64,000 bases of DNA from Theocolax elegans (Eukaryota; Arthropoda; Insecta; Hymenoptera; Cerocephalidae). Made by a program: the position numbers and the translations under genes. Of the stretch, positions 33,500 to 43,550 are shown one piece after another (positions within the stretch are counted from its first letter, which is position 1; each line of letters begins with the position of its first letter). The stretch lies in the NCBI GenBank assembly GCA_026168455.1, contig CM047429.1, positions 3,779,720 through 3,843,719 on the forward strand, in the 5' to 3' direction. Under the pieces are notes generated by a model. It saw only the letters and a list, made by a program, of their open reading frames with translations, was not told the DNA's origin and did no database searches.

Positions 33500-34556
33500 T
33501 CAAAGTTTCAATTAACGGTGTGTGTACAAGCTAACAATATATATCCGACAAAAATTGAAAAACTGTAGTCAACTTAAATTAAATTAAATTAAAGTTTAAA
33601 ATGAGTATATATTAGTAATCGAACTTACATATTTCATTCCTAAGTGAGAAGTTAGTAAATGAACAATAAAACGAAATGCCTTTTCAATCCTGGTAATTGA
33701 ATTTTCCAAGCAGTTGAAAAATTTGAAAATTTTATCCGTTTTTTTAAGTATAATTGCTTGATTACTCAAAACGGTGTTTAGTGACTCAATGATTTTTGAG
33801 CGCTCTGTACAATTATCTGTAAAGAATTATAACCATTTTTTTATTAAATTACACTAATACTATCATTTATACACTACCATTTATACACTATCGAAGAACT
33901 TACCACACGTACATTGGCAATTCAATTTGTCCACTTCTACAAACACTAGAAATTGAAAATAATATTAAAATCAATGTTACACATAGTATATACGATTTTA
34001 ATAAAAATGAATTACTTTCACTTTGTGTAGCAAACATGTCTGGTTGCGATTCGTAATATGACATGATTGATGTATCTAATGTTTGCTAAAATTAAATACA
34101 AACTATTTAATAAAACAATGTAAATTACGAAATATTAAATTAATTCTAATACTATTTTTATGAACCTTTTTTTATATTTAGATTAGATTTATAAAGTTAA
34201 TTTTTAAGAAATATTATTCTAATATTCATTAAAATGTAATTATAAAAATAATAATAATTAACATTGTTTGATATTTTTTTAAATAAGATATAATTGTTTT
34301 TTGACAAATTTTTAGGAGTCTTATTTTTGTAGTTATATGTTAAATTTGTTTAAAGATTGATAGTATCAGTTGTATAGGACGAAAAAATATTTGTAAATTG
34401 TAATTAATTGAATGCGTATATATCAAACTATGTACGTTAGATATCTACACATGTATGTATATATTAAACTACTTACGTAAAAAAATATTTAGGATTATAT
34501 AAATATTATTCTTAGAGGTATATACATCATAGTAATGAATTTAGTAAAATTTTCCC
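33500..34556. other. AT-rich intergenic stretch
   Basis: No ORF, RNA gene or strong repeat recognised. Confidence 0.55.
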
Positions 34557-34560
34557 TTAA

Positions 34561-35291
34561 GGGGACAAGCCTGGGTTAAAACCTGAAAAAGAAGAAATTG
34601 TTTTAATCATATAAAAAATTTTTCAATTTACATTTAGGATTGTGTAAACAAGTATACTTAGAATATATACTATGTTAAGTTAATTTACCTGGGTTAAAGC
34701 TGTATTCGAAGCCATTTTCCAGGTTACGCTGGCCATGACAGCGAAGAACCCATTTTTTCATCCAAAGCCACTTGCCGCAGGATATCTTTAGATCCTATCA
34801 TTCAATTTGGATGCAATTTTGAGGAAACCTTGATATCTACATTTAGAACCACTTGAATGGAGCAGACTGAGTTAAAAATTGTTTCCAGGTGAGTTAGATA
34901 CTATTTTTGGTCAAAAAAATCAATAAAAATGAAAAAAATTACTAAAATTCAGTAAAAAAATTTTTTCTTTCTTTGTTTCAGAAAAGTTGTCCATTCAAGT
35001 GGATTAAATAATAACTGAGGTGATGTTCTTCCAACCTGGGTTAAAAAGGTGGAGCAACAAGAAAGTAAGCCTGCGGCAAGTGGCTTTGGATGAAAAAATG
35101 GGTTCTACGCTGACATGGCCAGCGTAACCTGGAAAGTGGCTTCGAATACAGCTTTAACCCAGGCAAATTAACTTAACATAGTATATATTCTAAGTATACT
35201 TGTTTACACAATCCTAAATGTAAATTGAAATTTTTTTTTATACCATTAAAACAATTGCTTCTTTTTCAGGTTTTAACCCAGGCTTGTCCCC
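34561..35291. mobile_element. 731-bp fold-back element with TTAA target sites
   Basis: TTAA (34557-34560) | GGGGACAAGCCTGGGTTAA ... TTAACCCAGGCTTGTCCCC | TTAA (35292-35295). The arms extend inward to CATTTTTTCATCCAAAGCC / GGCTTTGGATGAAAAAATG (about 34750 and 35083). TTAA duplication and a GGG end fit piggyBac-type mobilisation. A related element lies at 46529-47234. Non-coding. Confidence 0.85.
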
Positions 35292-35295
35292 TTAA

Positions 35296-35860
35296 TTTAT
35301 TTAATTTGAAAATATAGTCCGGTGAATATTATTTTATTCATGCTATTTCGATTTAAAAAATCACCATGATTGGATTATTACCTCTTCAGAAGTCACGAAC
35401 TCTTTTACTTTTTTAAATATAAGATACATGAGCACAGTTTTAGCCGCACGAATGTAGCGCGCAGCACGCAGTGTGCATACGCCTCCAACTTTTTTGGACA
35501 GACACCGATTTCGTGCTATCCCTTTTTTATAATTTTATTTAAATATTGACATTTACCTTATCGTAAATGTCTGAAACTTTAGTTCAATACTTATTGTAGA
35601 CTACCTTTAAATTTTAGTTTTGACCATTAATAAACAAAGCTATAATGAATATTTGAATAAAAAAATTATCATAGTTTTAGAGCAGCTTAGAAGAATCTAT
35701 CCCGGTTTTAATTTTGAGCAAAAATTATAGCAATTAAATAATCACTTTGTGATTTCAATTAAAAAATTTCTCATTTAAAATTAATTATTAAAATTACACA
35801 ATTGTTAACTCTCTATCCCTTTCCCTCTCATACTTTCTCTCTCTCTCTCTCTCTGATGTA
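35296..35860. other. Intergenic stretch
   Basis: No gene. It holds a short GC-richer patch (35440-35515) and a (CT)n tract at 35820-35853. Confidence 0.5.
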
Positions 35861-35868
35861 CGGTGCTC

Positions 35869-36046
35869 AGAGCGAACAAATCAGTCATCATTTGATAGGC
35901 GAGTTGTTTCCACAAACACATATAAAAAATCCATTACCAGTCAGGCTATGGATTTGTGGGATAGTTTGCCGTCTGAAGTGAGACTGAGCACGAGTGTTTC
36001 GTTGTTTAAAAATCGGTTATTTGATTATCTGATTGCAAGGAATTAG
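35869..36046 (+). pseudogene. C-terminal tail of a non-LTR retrotransposon reverse transcriptase
   Basis: One open frame reads RRVVSTNTYKKS, then MDLWDSLPSEVRLSTSVSLF and FKNRLFDYL, then TAG at 36044-36046. An LW-SLP-EVR-S-S---FK-RL tail is typical of the end of ORF2 in jockey/CR1-type LINEs. The rest of the LINE is missing (5' truncation just after a CT tract), as expected of a dead-on-arrival copy. The following ~290 bp with AATAAATGATT near 36338 is probably its 3' UTR. Confidence 0.75.
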
Positions 36047-36518
36047 TAGCGCAAATTGTTTTGTTAAGTGTGGAAAAATGTTTGAATATACGTTCGAAAT
36101 TTTTAAGATAATTATATGGCCGTACGATATATTTTCCATTATAATAGTTATATGCATGATGAGCATGTTTTATTTATGCGATGCGATTGATTTATTATAC
36201 TTGAGGATTTTTATCTATATTTTTATTTTATATAGGTATTTATTTATACATGGCGTATTTATATTTTTATAGTTATATTTATATTTGTTACTTTTATTTT
36301 TATTTTTAAATATAGTGGATTTTCCTCCTAGGCATAATAAATGATTTTAAATCAAATCTCTCCTGCTATGTGAGTATCTGATATACACGTTTTTGTTGCA
36401 ACAGTTTACTTGCGATGTTTGGGTTGAAAGTTTATGCTCTTTTTGATTTTAAATTATCGGCTAAAAATAATTTAGACATAATACTTTAGTTGAAAAATGT
36501 AGATCCCTGTAATTTTGG

Positions 36519-36650
36519 TGTGTGGAGTGGCCGGCTCGTGATCCGAAGATCCCGGGTTCGCCACCAGTCACTGTCAATTGACACGAGCACCACTGGAGAA
36601 ACATATTTTTCAACAAGTGCGATTGGCACAGGTTGGGAACGTAAAAAGAG
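36519..36650 (+). repeat. Possible tRNA-derived SINE head
   Basis: GAGTGGCCGGCTCGTGATCC...CCCGGGTTCGCCACC resembles a tRNA with a near B-box (GGTTCGCCACC against GGTTCGANNCC). It does not fold into a full tRNA and has no matching acceptor stem. A fragment of a tRNA-derived SINE is possible. Confidence 0.35.
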
Positions 36651-36655
36651 CGATG

Positions 36656-39043
36656 TTAAATAAAAAAAATATAAAAAAACTTCCCAACTAACACATAACT
36701 ACAAAATAAAGAACGTACTTTGTGGTTATTTAATTCAGAATTGTCAGAATTGTATTCAACAGGGTGCTTTAGTGCTTCATTAGCGCACAATAGCAATATC
36801 ATATTACTATAAAGAGTAAATATTCTTACATGTATATTATTTGGGAGAACAACAAAATATTCTTGAAAAGGAAGCTTACAAACTTTTGCTAAAATAAGGT
36901 CACAAGGATAAGTTTTATTAGCTCCGTAGTTAGGTTTCAAAATATTTATATTGAAGAGACTAGACTGCGTTGGATAATCATAGAAACCTTTAACAACATC
37001 TAGTAAATGTCCTGTTACATATGTTTCTGTAGGGCTAGTTTGATTAAAAACAGCGCATTCTAAATATTCACCTGTCTTCAACAAAATACAATTATTTCTA
37101 TTATTGGAGCAGTCTAAATATAATGATTCTCTTCGAAGGACTTTAAATTGAAGTGTATTAATACGATTTGTTAGAATAGAGTGATTTATCTCCTGCCTCT
37201 CTAAGTCATCTTGTGAGAAATATTCCGTTCCTGATCTTATCTCTGACAGTCTTCTAGCAATTTGCTGGAGCGGTTGATTGCCTTTCCTAACTAGCTGTTT
37301 CACTTTTCTGATGTGATTTTCGAATCGGAATGCACTAAATAAATCCAAGTTTCCAAACTTTTTTACATCGGAAACAATGTGTAAAAGATTGTGAACATTA
37401 TATACCACATTGCTTCTTCCGTAAAGATTTTCAAAATCTTTTACGAACATTAACAATAATGTTTCAGCGTAGTCTAGGTAACATTCATGTTTGCATAATA
37501 TAGGATTTACTAGAATAGTAATAGCTATGTGGAAACAGAGAAAATTAACGTACAAATCATGATTCAAAATATTTTGTAGCACAACAACACCAGAATATAG
37601 AAGGAACTGGCGAAGTTCATGAGCTTTCCAAAGTCGACGAATATTTTCAAATTTTCGTGGTTTTCGACTAAAATCAGAGGGCATGTAAGTTTTCAATTTG
37701 ACTAATTCATCACTAATTCTTTTGCGTTGTTGGTCAGGAAATCTAACTTTTAAAGGTCCAGTTAGCCATAACTCGATTAATTTGAGCATAACACCCAGGC
37801 AAATAAGATGCATGTAATCTAATGGTACATTAGTGACTAAACCAAAATTTGGAATAGTGCTTAAAATTGTCTTTTTCTGCTGGTAAGATTGTTCTTCATA
37901 TGCAAAATCTTTGAATTCTTCATCTGTTCTTGGTACACCTATAAACATGCCATCTTCATCACTAGGAAAACAAACTTTATTCAAATAACTCCCTTCGAAT
38001 TGACATTTGGTACAACTATAATAACCCGTATGATATTTTACACCTAAAACGTATGCTTTTGCAGGTGCGTCACATATCAAAGCATGAAAGGTTATATTAA
38101 AATGTTTCTCTTTATATGTGAAACCATTATTTATGTAATTTGAAATTTCATGTGTGAATAATTGTAGAAAATCATTGCAGTTATTGGGCTTATCTTCTCC
38201 ATGGTATATTCCTACAACTTCTACAAGCTTTGAAATAGTTTCAGAACACGATATTATCCATAAGCCTTTTTCTGATGATTTTGCTAACGGTGCGCCATCG
38301 ATGTTAACAAGTAATTCGATAGAATTTGTCGAGATCCCTCTTTCTATAAAACTATCAATAAAAGTTTCTAGTACTACTTTTAAACTATAATGGCAATATT
38401 GGCCTGGTTCTACGTTCTGCAGATTTGTACATCTCGGTGTTTTTAGCAAGGTTCGGGCGTCTTTTGGAAAGGGTGCATCAGTATATTTTCTAAGCACAGC
38501 GAGCATATCGTTCACCATTACATGTGGAGCTGTATGAATGAATTTAATGAATACGTGTTTTACGCTATTAACAAATTCATTATCTGTCTCTTCTTTGAAA
38601 TTTAAATCTTCCGATTCATCGGAACTATCGCTATCGTTATCGTTGCTAGATTCTTCAGTACCAATTTCATTGTGTAATAGTAAATCAAATATATCTTTTA
38701 TAGAATTATTTTTTTCTTTCTTCGGAGCTACGTGACAATCTATGTTTTCAGAAGATAAATAGTTTGCAAAATCTGCTTTATTCACTGTAGAATTATCGAC
38801 ATTGGAATTACACATAACTGTCACATTTTTAGAAGCTTTCTCATTCGCAACATTATTTTCCAATTTTTCGGCTTCTTCAATGACATCACTAACATGTCTA
38901 TCCATGCTAAGAAATTCAAAATATTTTTTATTAATCGTTCGCAATTCGGTAGATGTCTTTAAGGATACAAGACGACGCAAATGTCTATCTGAATATTGAT
39001 GGCCTATTGGCTTTCTTCTGTTCATGGTTATTGCGATCTGCAC
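36656..39043 (-). CDS. TNP2/CACTA-like DDE transposase (transposon-derived), 795 aa
   Basis: Large intact ORF. Visible landmarks are LLVNIDGAPLAKSS (about residue 250), FHALICDAPAKAYVLGVKYHTG with the following CTKC pair (a zinc-knuckle-like insert), a VPLDYMHLICLGVMLKLIELW block, and YNVHNLLHIVSDVKKFGNLD...SAFRFENH. These are the hallmarks of the animal transposase family related to plant TNP2 (EnSpm/CACTA). An acidic linker (SSNDNDSDSSDESEDLNF) precedes the core. The start may be Met7 (39025), since an AG-ending pyrimidine-poor stretch lies just before Met1 and an upstream intron is conceivable. No stops or frameshifts: recently active or domesticated. Confidence 0.75.
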   Translation of the reverse strand: MQIAITMNRRKPIGHQYSDRHLRRLVSLKTSTELRTINKKYFEFLSMDRHVSDVIEEAEKLENNVANEKASKNVTVMCNSNVDNSTVNKADFANYLSSENIDCHVAPKKEKNNSIKDIFDLLLHNEIGTEESSNDNDSDSSDESEDLNFKEETDNEFVNSVKHVFIKFIHTAPHVMVNDMLAVLRKYTDAPFPKDARTLLKTPRCTNLQNVEPGQYCHYSLKVVLETFIDSFIERGISTNSIELLVNIDGAPLAKSSEKGLWIISCSETISKLVEVVGIYHGEDKPNNCNDFLQLFTHEISNYINNGFTYKEKHFNITFHALICDAPAKAYVLGVKYHTGYYSCTKCQFEGSYLNKVCFPSDEDGMFIGVPRTDEEFKDFAYEEQSYQQKKTILSTIPNFGLVTNVPLDYMHLICLGVMLKLIELWLTGPLKVRFPDQQRKRISDELVKLKTYMPSDFSRKPRKFENIRRLWKAHELRQFLLYSGVVVLQNILNHDLYVNFLCFHIAITILVNPILCKHECYLDYAETLLLMFVKDFENLYGRSNVVYNVHNLLHIVSDVKKFGNLDLFSAFRFENHIRKVKQLVRKGNQPLQQIARRLSEIRSGTEYFSQDDLERQEINHSILTNRINTLQFKVLRRESLYLDCSNNRNNCILLKTGEYLECAVFNQTSPTETYVTGHLLDVVKGFYDYPTQSSLFNINILKPNYGANKTYPCDLILAKVCKLPFQEYFVVLPNNIHVRIFTLYSNMILLLCANEALKHPVEYNSDNSELNNHKVRSLFCSYVLVGKFFYIFFI

Positions 39044-39129
39044 CTACCTACAAGTTTATTTAATATTATAATATAACTTGATAAAGAAACGGGATAAGTT
39101 AAGAAAGCTAAAATAGTAAAGCAACTCCG

Positions 39130-39680
39130 TTTTTTATATTTCTCATTAAAAGTATAAAAAAAATCATTCGGCACCATTCTTATATTATAAAAAGCTTAAC
39201 TTATTAATTTAAAGCATTTTAACAAACATGTTTTTAAGATATGAAATTATAAGTTAGAAAAAACAAGAATTTCGCTGTTTTCAGTTCATTTTACCCCATG
39301 AAACCTCCCTTAATATTATTCTATATAAAAAAATATTTGAGCTTCCTTCTTGTGTTATAACAAACTTATCTTATCAATTTAAAGCGTTTAAAATAAGAGA
39401 TTTTGAGATTTGAAGGTATAAATTAAAAAAAAGAGAATATCCTTATTTTCGGCCCATTTAACCCCCGAATCCACCCTTAAAATTATTTCCGGATGAAAAA
39501 AAAAACATTTGTGCACCCTGTTTATGTTACAACAATCTTAACTTATCTATTTAAAGAGTTTACACAGAAGTGTTTTTGAGATAGAAGAAACAAAGTCCGA
39601 AACAACGAGAATTTCGTTGTTTTCGGCCAATTTTACCTCTTTTTTTTATTTTTTACTTTTACCGAATCCACCCTTAATAT
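39130..39680. repeat. Three-unit degenerate tandem repeat, about 170 bp
   Basis: CTTAACTTATTAATTTAAAG (39192), CTTATCTTATCAATTTAAAG (39367) and CTTAACTTATCTATTTAAAG (39537) head similar units that also share GAGATTTGAAG-, GAATTTCG(C/T)TGTTTTC- and CCACCCTTAA-type blocks. The array lies 100-650 bp upstream of the TNP2-like gene and could be promoter-proximal or subterminal repeats of that transposon. Confidence 0.7.
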
Positions 39681-39694
39681 TTATTCCGGCTAAA

Positions 39695-40270
39695 AAAATC
39701 AGTGGATACTTCTTTCACCGCGGACAATGAAAGATTGAATTTCCACTCGCCAATCGAATTATCAAAAGCAAATGTTACTTTGATGACATTTTGACCGGGA
39801 CAATTATGACAGAGAAGGCTGTAAAACTACGCAAACGAGCTAATCTACCTCGCTAAGGCAGGCAGATTTATTCTTCGGAAATGGATATTTAATCGTTGTT
39901 CAATATTTTCACAATTTTTTGACAAATGTTGATTTGATAGAGGAAAATTCAGAAGCAGCAGCGCTAGGAATTCAGAAGCAAAGGGGTTAAGAATAGGGTG
40001 CGAGATAGTCGAAGACACAATTTTGTATACAATTATCGAGAAATTTGACGAAAATCTTACAAGCATACAATCTTTTCAAATATCGCTATGTTGTACGACC
40101 CTTCAGGTTTAATCTGTCCCCTGATTGTAATTGCAAAATCAATTATACAGATACTGTTGCAAAGTAAAGTCGATTGGCATGAATTGTTTCCTCAACCAAT
40201 CTATTTAGCTTGGTTTGACCTTAAAAATCAACTATCTAGCTTAATCAAGGATGTTTCGCTAGAAAGGTAG
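39695..40270 (+). pseudogene. Decayed BEL/Pao pol fragment
   Basis: Pieces in different frames match the polymerase of BEL elements in the right order: FDDILTGTIMTEKAVKLRK-like sequence (about 39790-39840), AGRFILRKW (about 39860-39890), then an open piece from 40088 with MLYDPSGLICPLIVIAKSII and KVDWHELFP. The same positions in the intact BEL element of this window read LYDPLGWISPIIVVGK and YDWDESLP. Stops and frameshifts show it is an old remnant. It is on the plus strand, opposite to the intact BEL. Confidence 0.75.
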
Positions 40271-40560
40271 AAATGAAGAATACGACATGCGGGGAGATCG
40301 CGGGAGAGAGCGTGTGTGCGTGTATGTGTGCGTGCACGTGTATACAACTGCGTCCATGTATATGTGTGTATGATTGTCAATATGTCCGTGCATACGTATG
40401 CGTATATGGGTAAATCTACAAACCTTTGATTTTTGATGACAAAAACGTTAATTTTGCAGTTTTGACAGCACACCTCTGAAATTTTGTCTACAAGTTAAAA
40501 AATATAATACGAAATGATAAATATATTGTTCTTTGTTTTTTAAGCAACGCTCAAAATGTT
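40271..40560. other. GT-rich spacer
   Basis: GTGTGTGCGTGTATGTG-type microsatellite at about 40310-40390. Otherwise featureless. Confidence 0.5.
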
Positions 40561-40574
40561 ATAATCATTTTTTT

Positions 40575-40800
40575 GATAGAGTGTGCGTGAAGTGGCACTT
40601 CACGCATTTTTCAAATTCTTTAAATGCCATTTACGCACACTATATAAAAAATATCGGTTGATACACGTGCGAAAGATGATTCTCGACTCGTGCGAGTGTC
40701 ACCCTCGCTTCTCTCGGGCGATAAACCCGCACTCGTTCGAAAATCAACTTTGTCGGATTTGTATCGAAATATACTATTTAAACCCTTTTCCAGGCCGAAG
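40575..40800. repeat. CG-rich dispersed repeat family C, copy 1
   Basis: Begins with a palindrome TGCGTGAAGTGGCACTTCACGCA (two 11-base arms). It then has GATACACGTGCGAAAG and CACTCGTTCGAAAATCAAC...TTTGTATCGAAATATACTATTT. Related sequence occurs inverted at 42610-42725 and in part at 47715-47800. A short peptide frame (LVRKSTLSDLYRNILF) resembles the translation of the copy at 42.7 kb, probably because the DNA is repeated. Confidence 0.5.
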
Positions 40801-41080
40801 GAGTTGGTCAACGGTACGGATAAACCGTATATGATTGAAGGAGTTCGAGGTATCGCTGAATTCAAATTTGACATTATTTTTACAAAATTAATGTGTTTAA
40901 ACAATTTGTTTAAAAAAATTATTGTAAAATTACGTTTTTGGGAAAATTATTACGGAAATCCGATACTTTAATTGCTTAGATACCAGAAGACATAGTTTAA
41001 TAACTAACTTAAAAGAATCTGACTTATAGATTAAACATAGAACTGCGAATTTAACTAACTACAATATGCTATTATATACA

Positions 41081-41129
<49 letters not shown>

Positions 41130-42605
41130 CAATTATTTTGAAACAACTAAAAACACAAGCTACAGAAAAGTTAAAAGTTTTATAAATTTGCCCATATAGA
41201 TTGTCTAGAATACTACTGCGCATACACCATATAGTATAGCATATATATAGTATATAGTATATATACTAGGCCGCTAGCTATAGGCCGTGAAATTGGTCAT
41301 TTTAGCGAATTTTCGGTCCAGGGGGAAGTCTGAACCCGAGCAGAGTGAGAATGCTATAGTTCCCGAGGGCAAAAAAGTCTCATTTGCCATGATTGATCCA
41401 TTTCGCGCCCACGGTTGTTCATCTTTTTTTTGTGCCCGAGAGGCCGCGAAATGACTATTTTGCGCCCTAGGATAAAAAATAATTTTTGGCAAGTGGCGAC
41501 CAACTCAGCTATGAATGACCATATGATTTAATTATATGATGTGAAAAACCATCTGGTCTTTTTCAATAGGACTTTTTGCTACCTAATTTTAAGTTAAAAA
41601 AGTAAAAGTATTTTTTTTACGTATGTATTTTTTTTAATCATGTAAAAAAATTTTATTTACCTAAATTAGCTTAATGGTGCGGAAAATTGTCAAACACAAA
41701 TGCTGCTAAACGGTATCGAACACTTTTGAAATGTACAATTAATTCGAAATCTATACTCTTCTTAGTGATAGTCAGCATTACCATTTTCACTAGGGACAAT
41801 AATTAATAAACTTCACCAAGTAAATAAAAGTACATAATAAAAGACTAATCGCAGCGTACAGTTAGTAAAACAAAAAATATAGAAAAAAAAGAAAACATTT
41901 TTATGCTACAATGAGATTTAATCCCATGGCCTTTTGCGCCCGAGCCGACTACCTTACCAATAACCTACAGAATATTTTTAGCACTATTGCTTACTCTCAT
42001 CCTTTTAAGCTGTAAGTATAAGCTATAAATAGAATGTATATATATATTTTTTGCTACGTATTATATGTTTGCTATATTTTAAATATAAAAAAAAGTAATT
42101 TAAAACGTTACAAAATTATTTACTTCTAGAATAGCAAAAATTTTCTGAATTATTTCTGGCTAACAAAATAAAAATATATGTACAATAAATTTGAATTTTT
42201 GAATATACTGATTTTGGTAAAGACAATGAAAATTTAATAACAACTATCAACAGTAAGAAGTGAAAAAAATGCTTTTACAAAAAGTCTTAATCAATTGGGA
42301 AGCAGATATCATATTTTACAGGATAAAAAGGTTGGTGAAAACGTTTATCCCATTAAGTCCCAATACGAAGAAATGTCATGCTTAAGTTTGAGTTTGAATA
42401 ATAAACTTATGTTAACAAGTAATATTTACTTAATCAATAAAATACTTAATTAAAATACTTTGTTTTAATAAAGCAAAAATTAAGTTATTTATATGTATTT
42501 ATTTATATATGTATGTATGTGATTGTGTTCGAGATATCATAAAATACTGTTATGCAGGATTAGGGAATAATTAATTAAATAATAATAAAAACTTATTAAA
42601 TAAAT
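40801..42605. other. Intergenic stretch
   Basis: No supported gene. It holds a (TA)n tract at about 41089-41122, a TATAGTATA-rich patch (41228-41268), and a GC-richer piece at 41270-41500 with CGCGCCC and GGCCGCGAAATGAC. The minus-strand ORF over this piece has no recognisable domain. Confidence 0.5.
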
Positions 42606-42609
42606 AAAT

Positions 42610-42725
42610 AAGATAAATTGCGACTTTCCGTACACTTAAGTACGTGCTTTCTACTCGTTGTATCAAAAAGTATAATGCGATACAAGTACAGGAAAGTAGA
42701 TTTTCGTACGAGATGTTTATATCCC
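42610..42725. repeat. CG-rich dispersed repeat family C, copy 2 (inverted)
   Basis: Its reverse complement reads CTCGTACGAAAATCTACTTT...CTTGTATCGCATTATAC, matching copy 1 with substitutions. Confidence 0.5.
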
Positions 42726-43327
42726 TTACAAAAAAATTGGAACGTAAATTTCGTTTCAACTAGTACATAACCGCTCAAATTACAAAAATACCGTAAATTT
42801 TGGCAAGGGTTAATTTCTCATAAGGTAATGAATTGTTTTTAAGTAGTGCATACTTATTTAAATTTGGCAAAAGATTCTGGTTAATTCTTAGTGTAGCTTG
42901 TGCAAGTTAATTAATTTATTTAAAAAACAGTAAACTAAATTAATTACCTTCTGATTCGAATGCGCTACGCGCGCCTATTGCAGTGCGCTTTTCTCGATTT
43001 TTTAACCTTTTTGAATTTTGATTACCTTTCTTGAAAATTCTAAGGCAGATTAAATTTGATTTTCTAGATTGAGAGTAGAGATATTTTATTCGATAGCTCA
43101 CTCAATTTTAATAAAGGATCAATAATCACACTTATTTATTTTCTTTACATTCAAAGAACGAATCTTGATGGCGCTTTTATAAACTAGTTTTCAATAACTC
43201 TTGAAGTCAACACATAAACAAATCAAAAATGAAACTTGAATGTAGGTTTGCTTCGTAACCTATATATTTTATTGCAGTTTGAACTTTCAAATAACTTTCA
43301 AGTGACGTTTTAGACAACCTGTAAAAA

Positions 43328-43550
43328 ATGATAAGTTTTTTAGAGGATGAAAAAAAGTGGCACATTGTGCAGTTTTTAGAAGACGATACCGTGGAGGCTG
43401 TGCCAGATTTTTGGATCCTAAAAGATGGAAGCTGTACCAAATGGCCTCCTTGGAATAAAAGTGGAAAATTTGACAAGGCGCTTGGTGCTCGGCAGATTCC
43501 AGATACCACTTGGAAATTGTGCGCGTTGAAAAAAGTACATTGGGGTGCAG
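43328..43550 (+). CDS. DUF4806 gene, exon 1
   Basis: Starts at ATG 43328 (MISFLEDEKKW) and ends at a GTAAATAT donor. Encodes the Trp-rich N-terminal block. Confidence 0.8.

Noticed and set aside
36033..36272. 79-aa ORF rich in Ile/Phe/Tyr
   Set aside because: Lies in the probable 3' UTR of the LINE fragment and is low in complexity.
36519..36590. tRNA gene
   Set aside because: Only a B-box-like stretch is convincing; no complete cloverleaf or acceptor stem.
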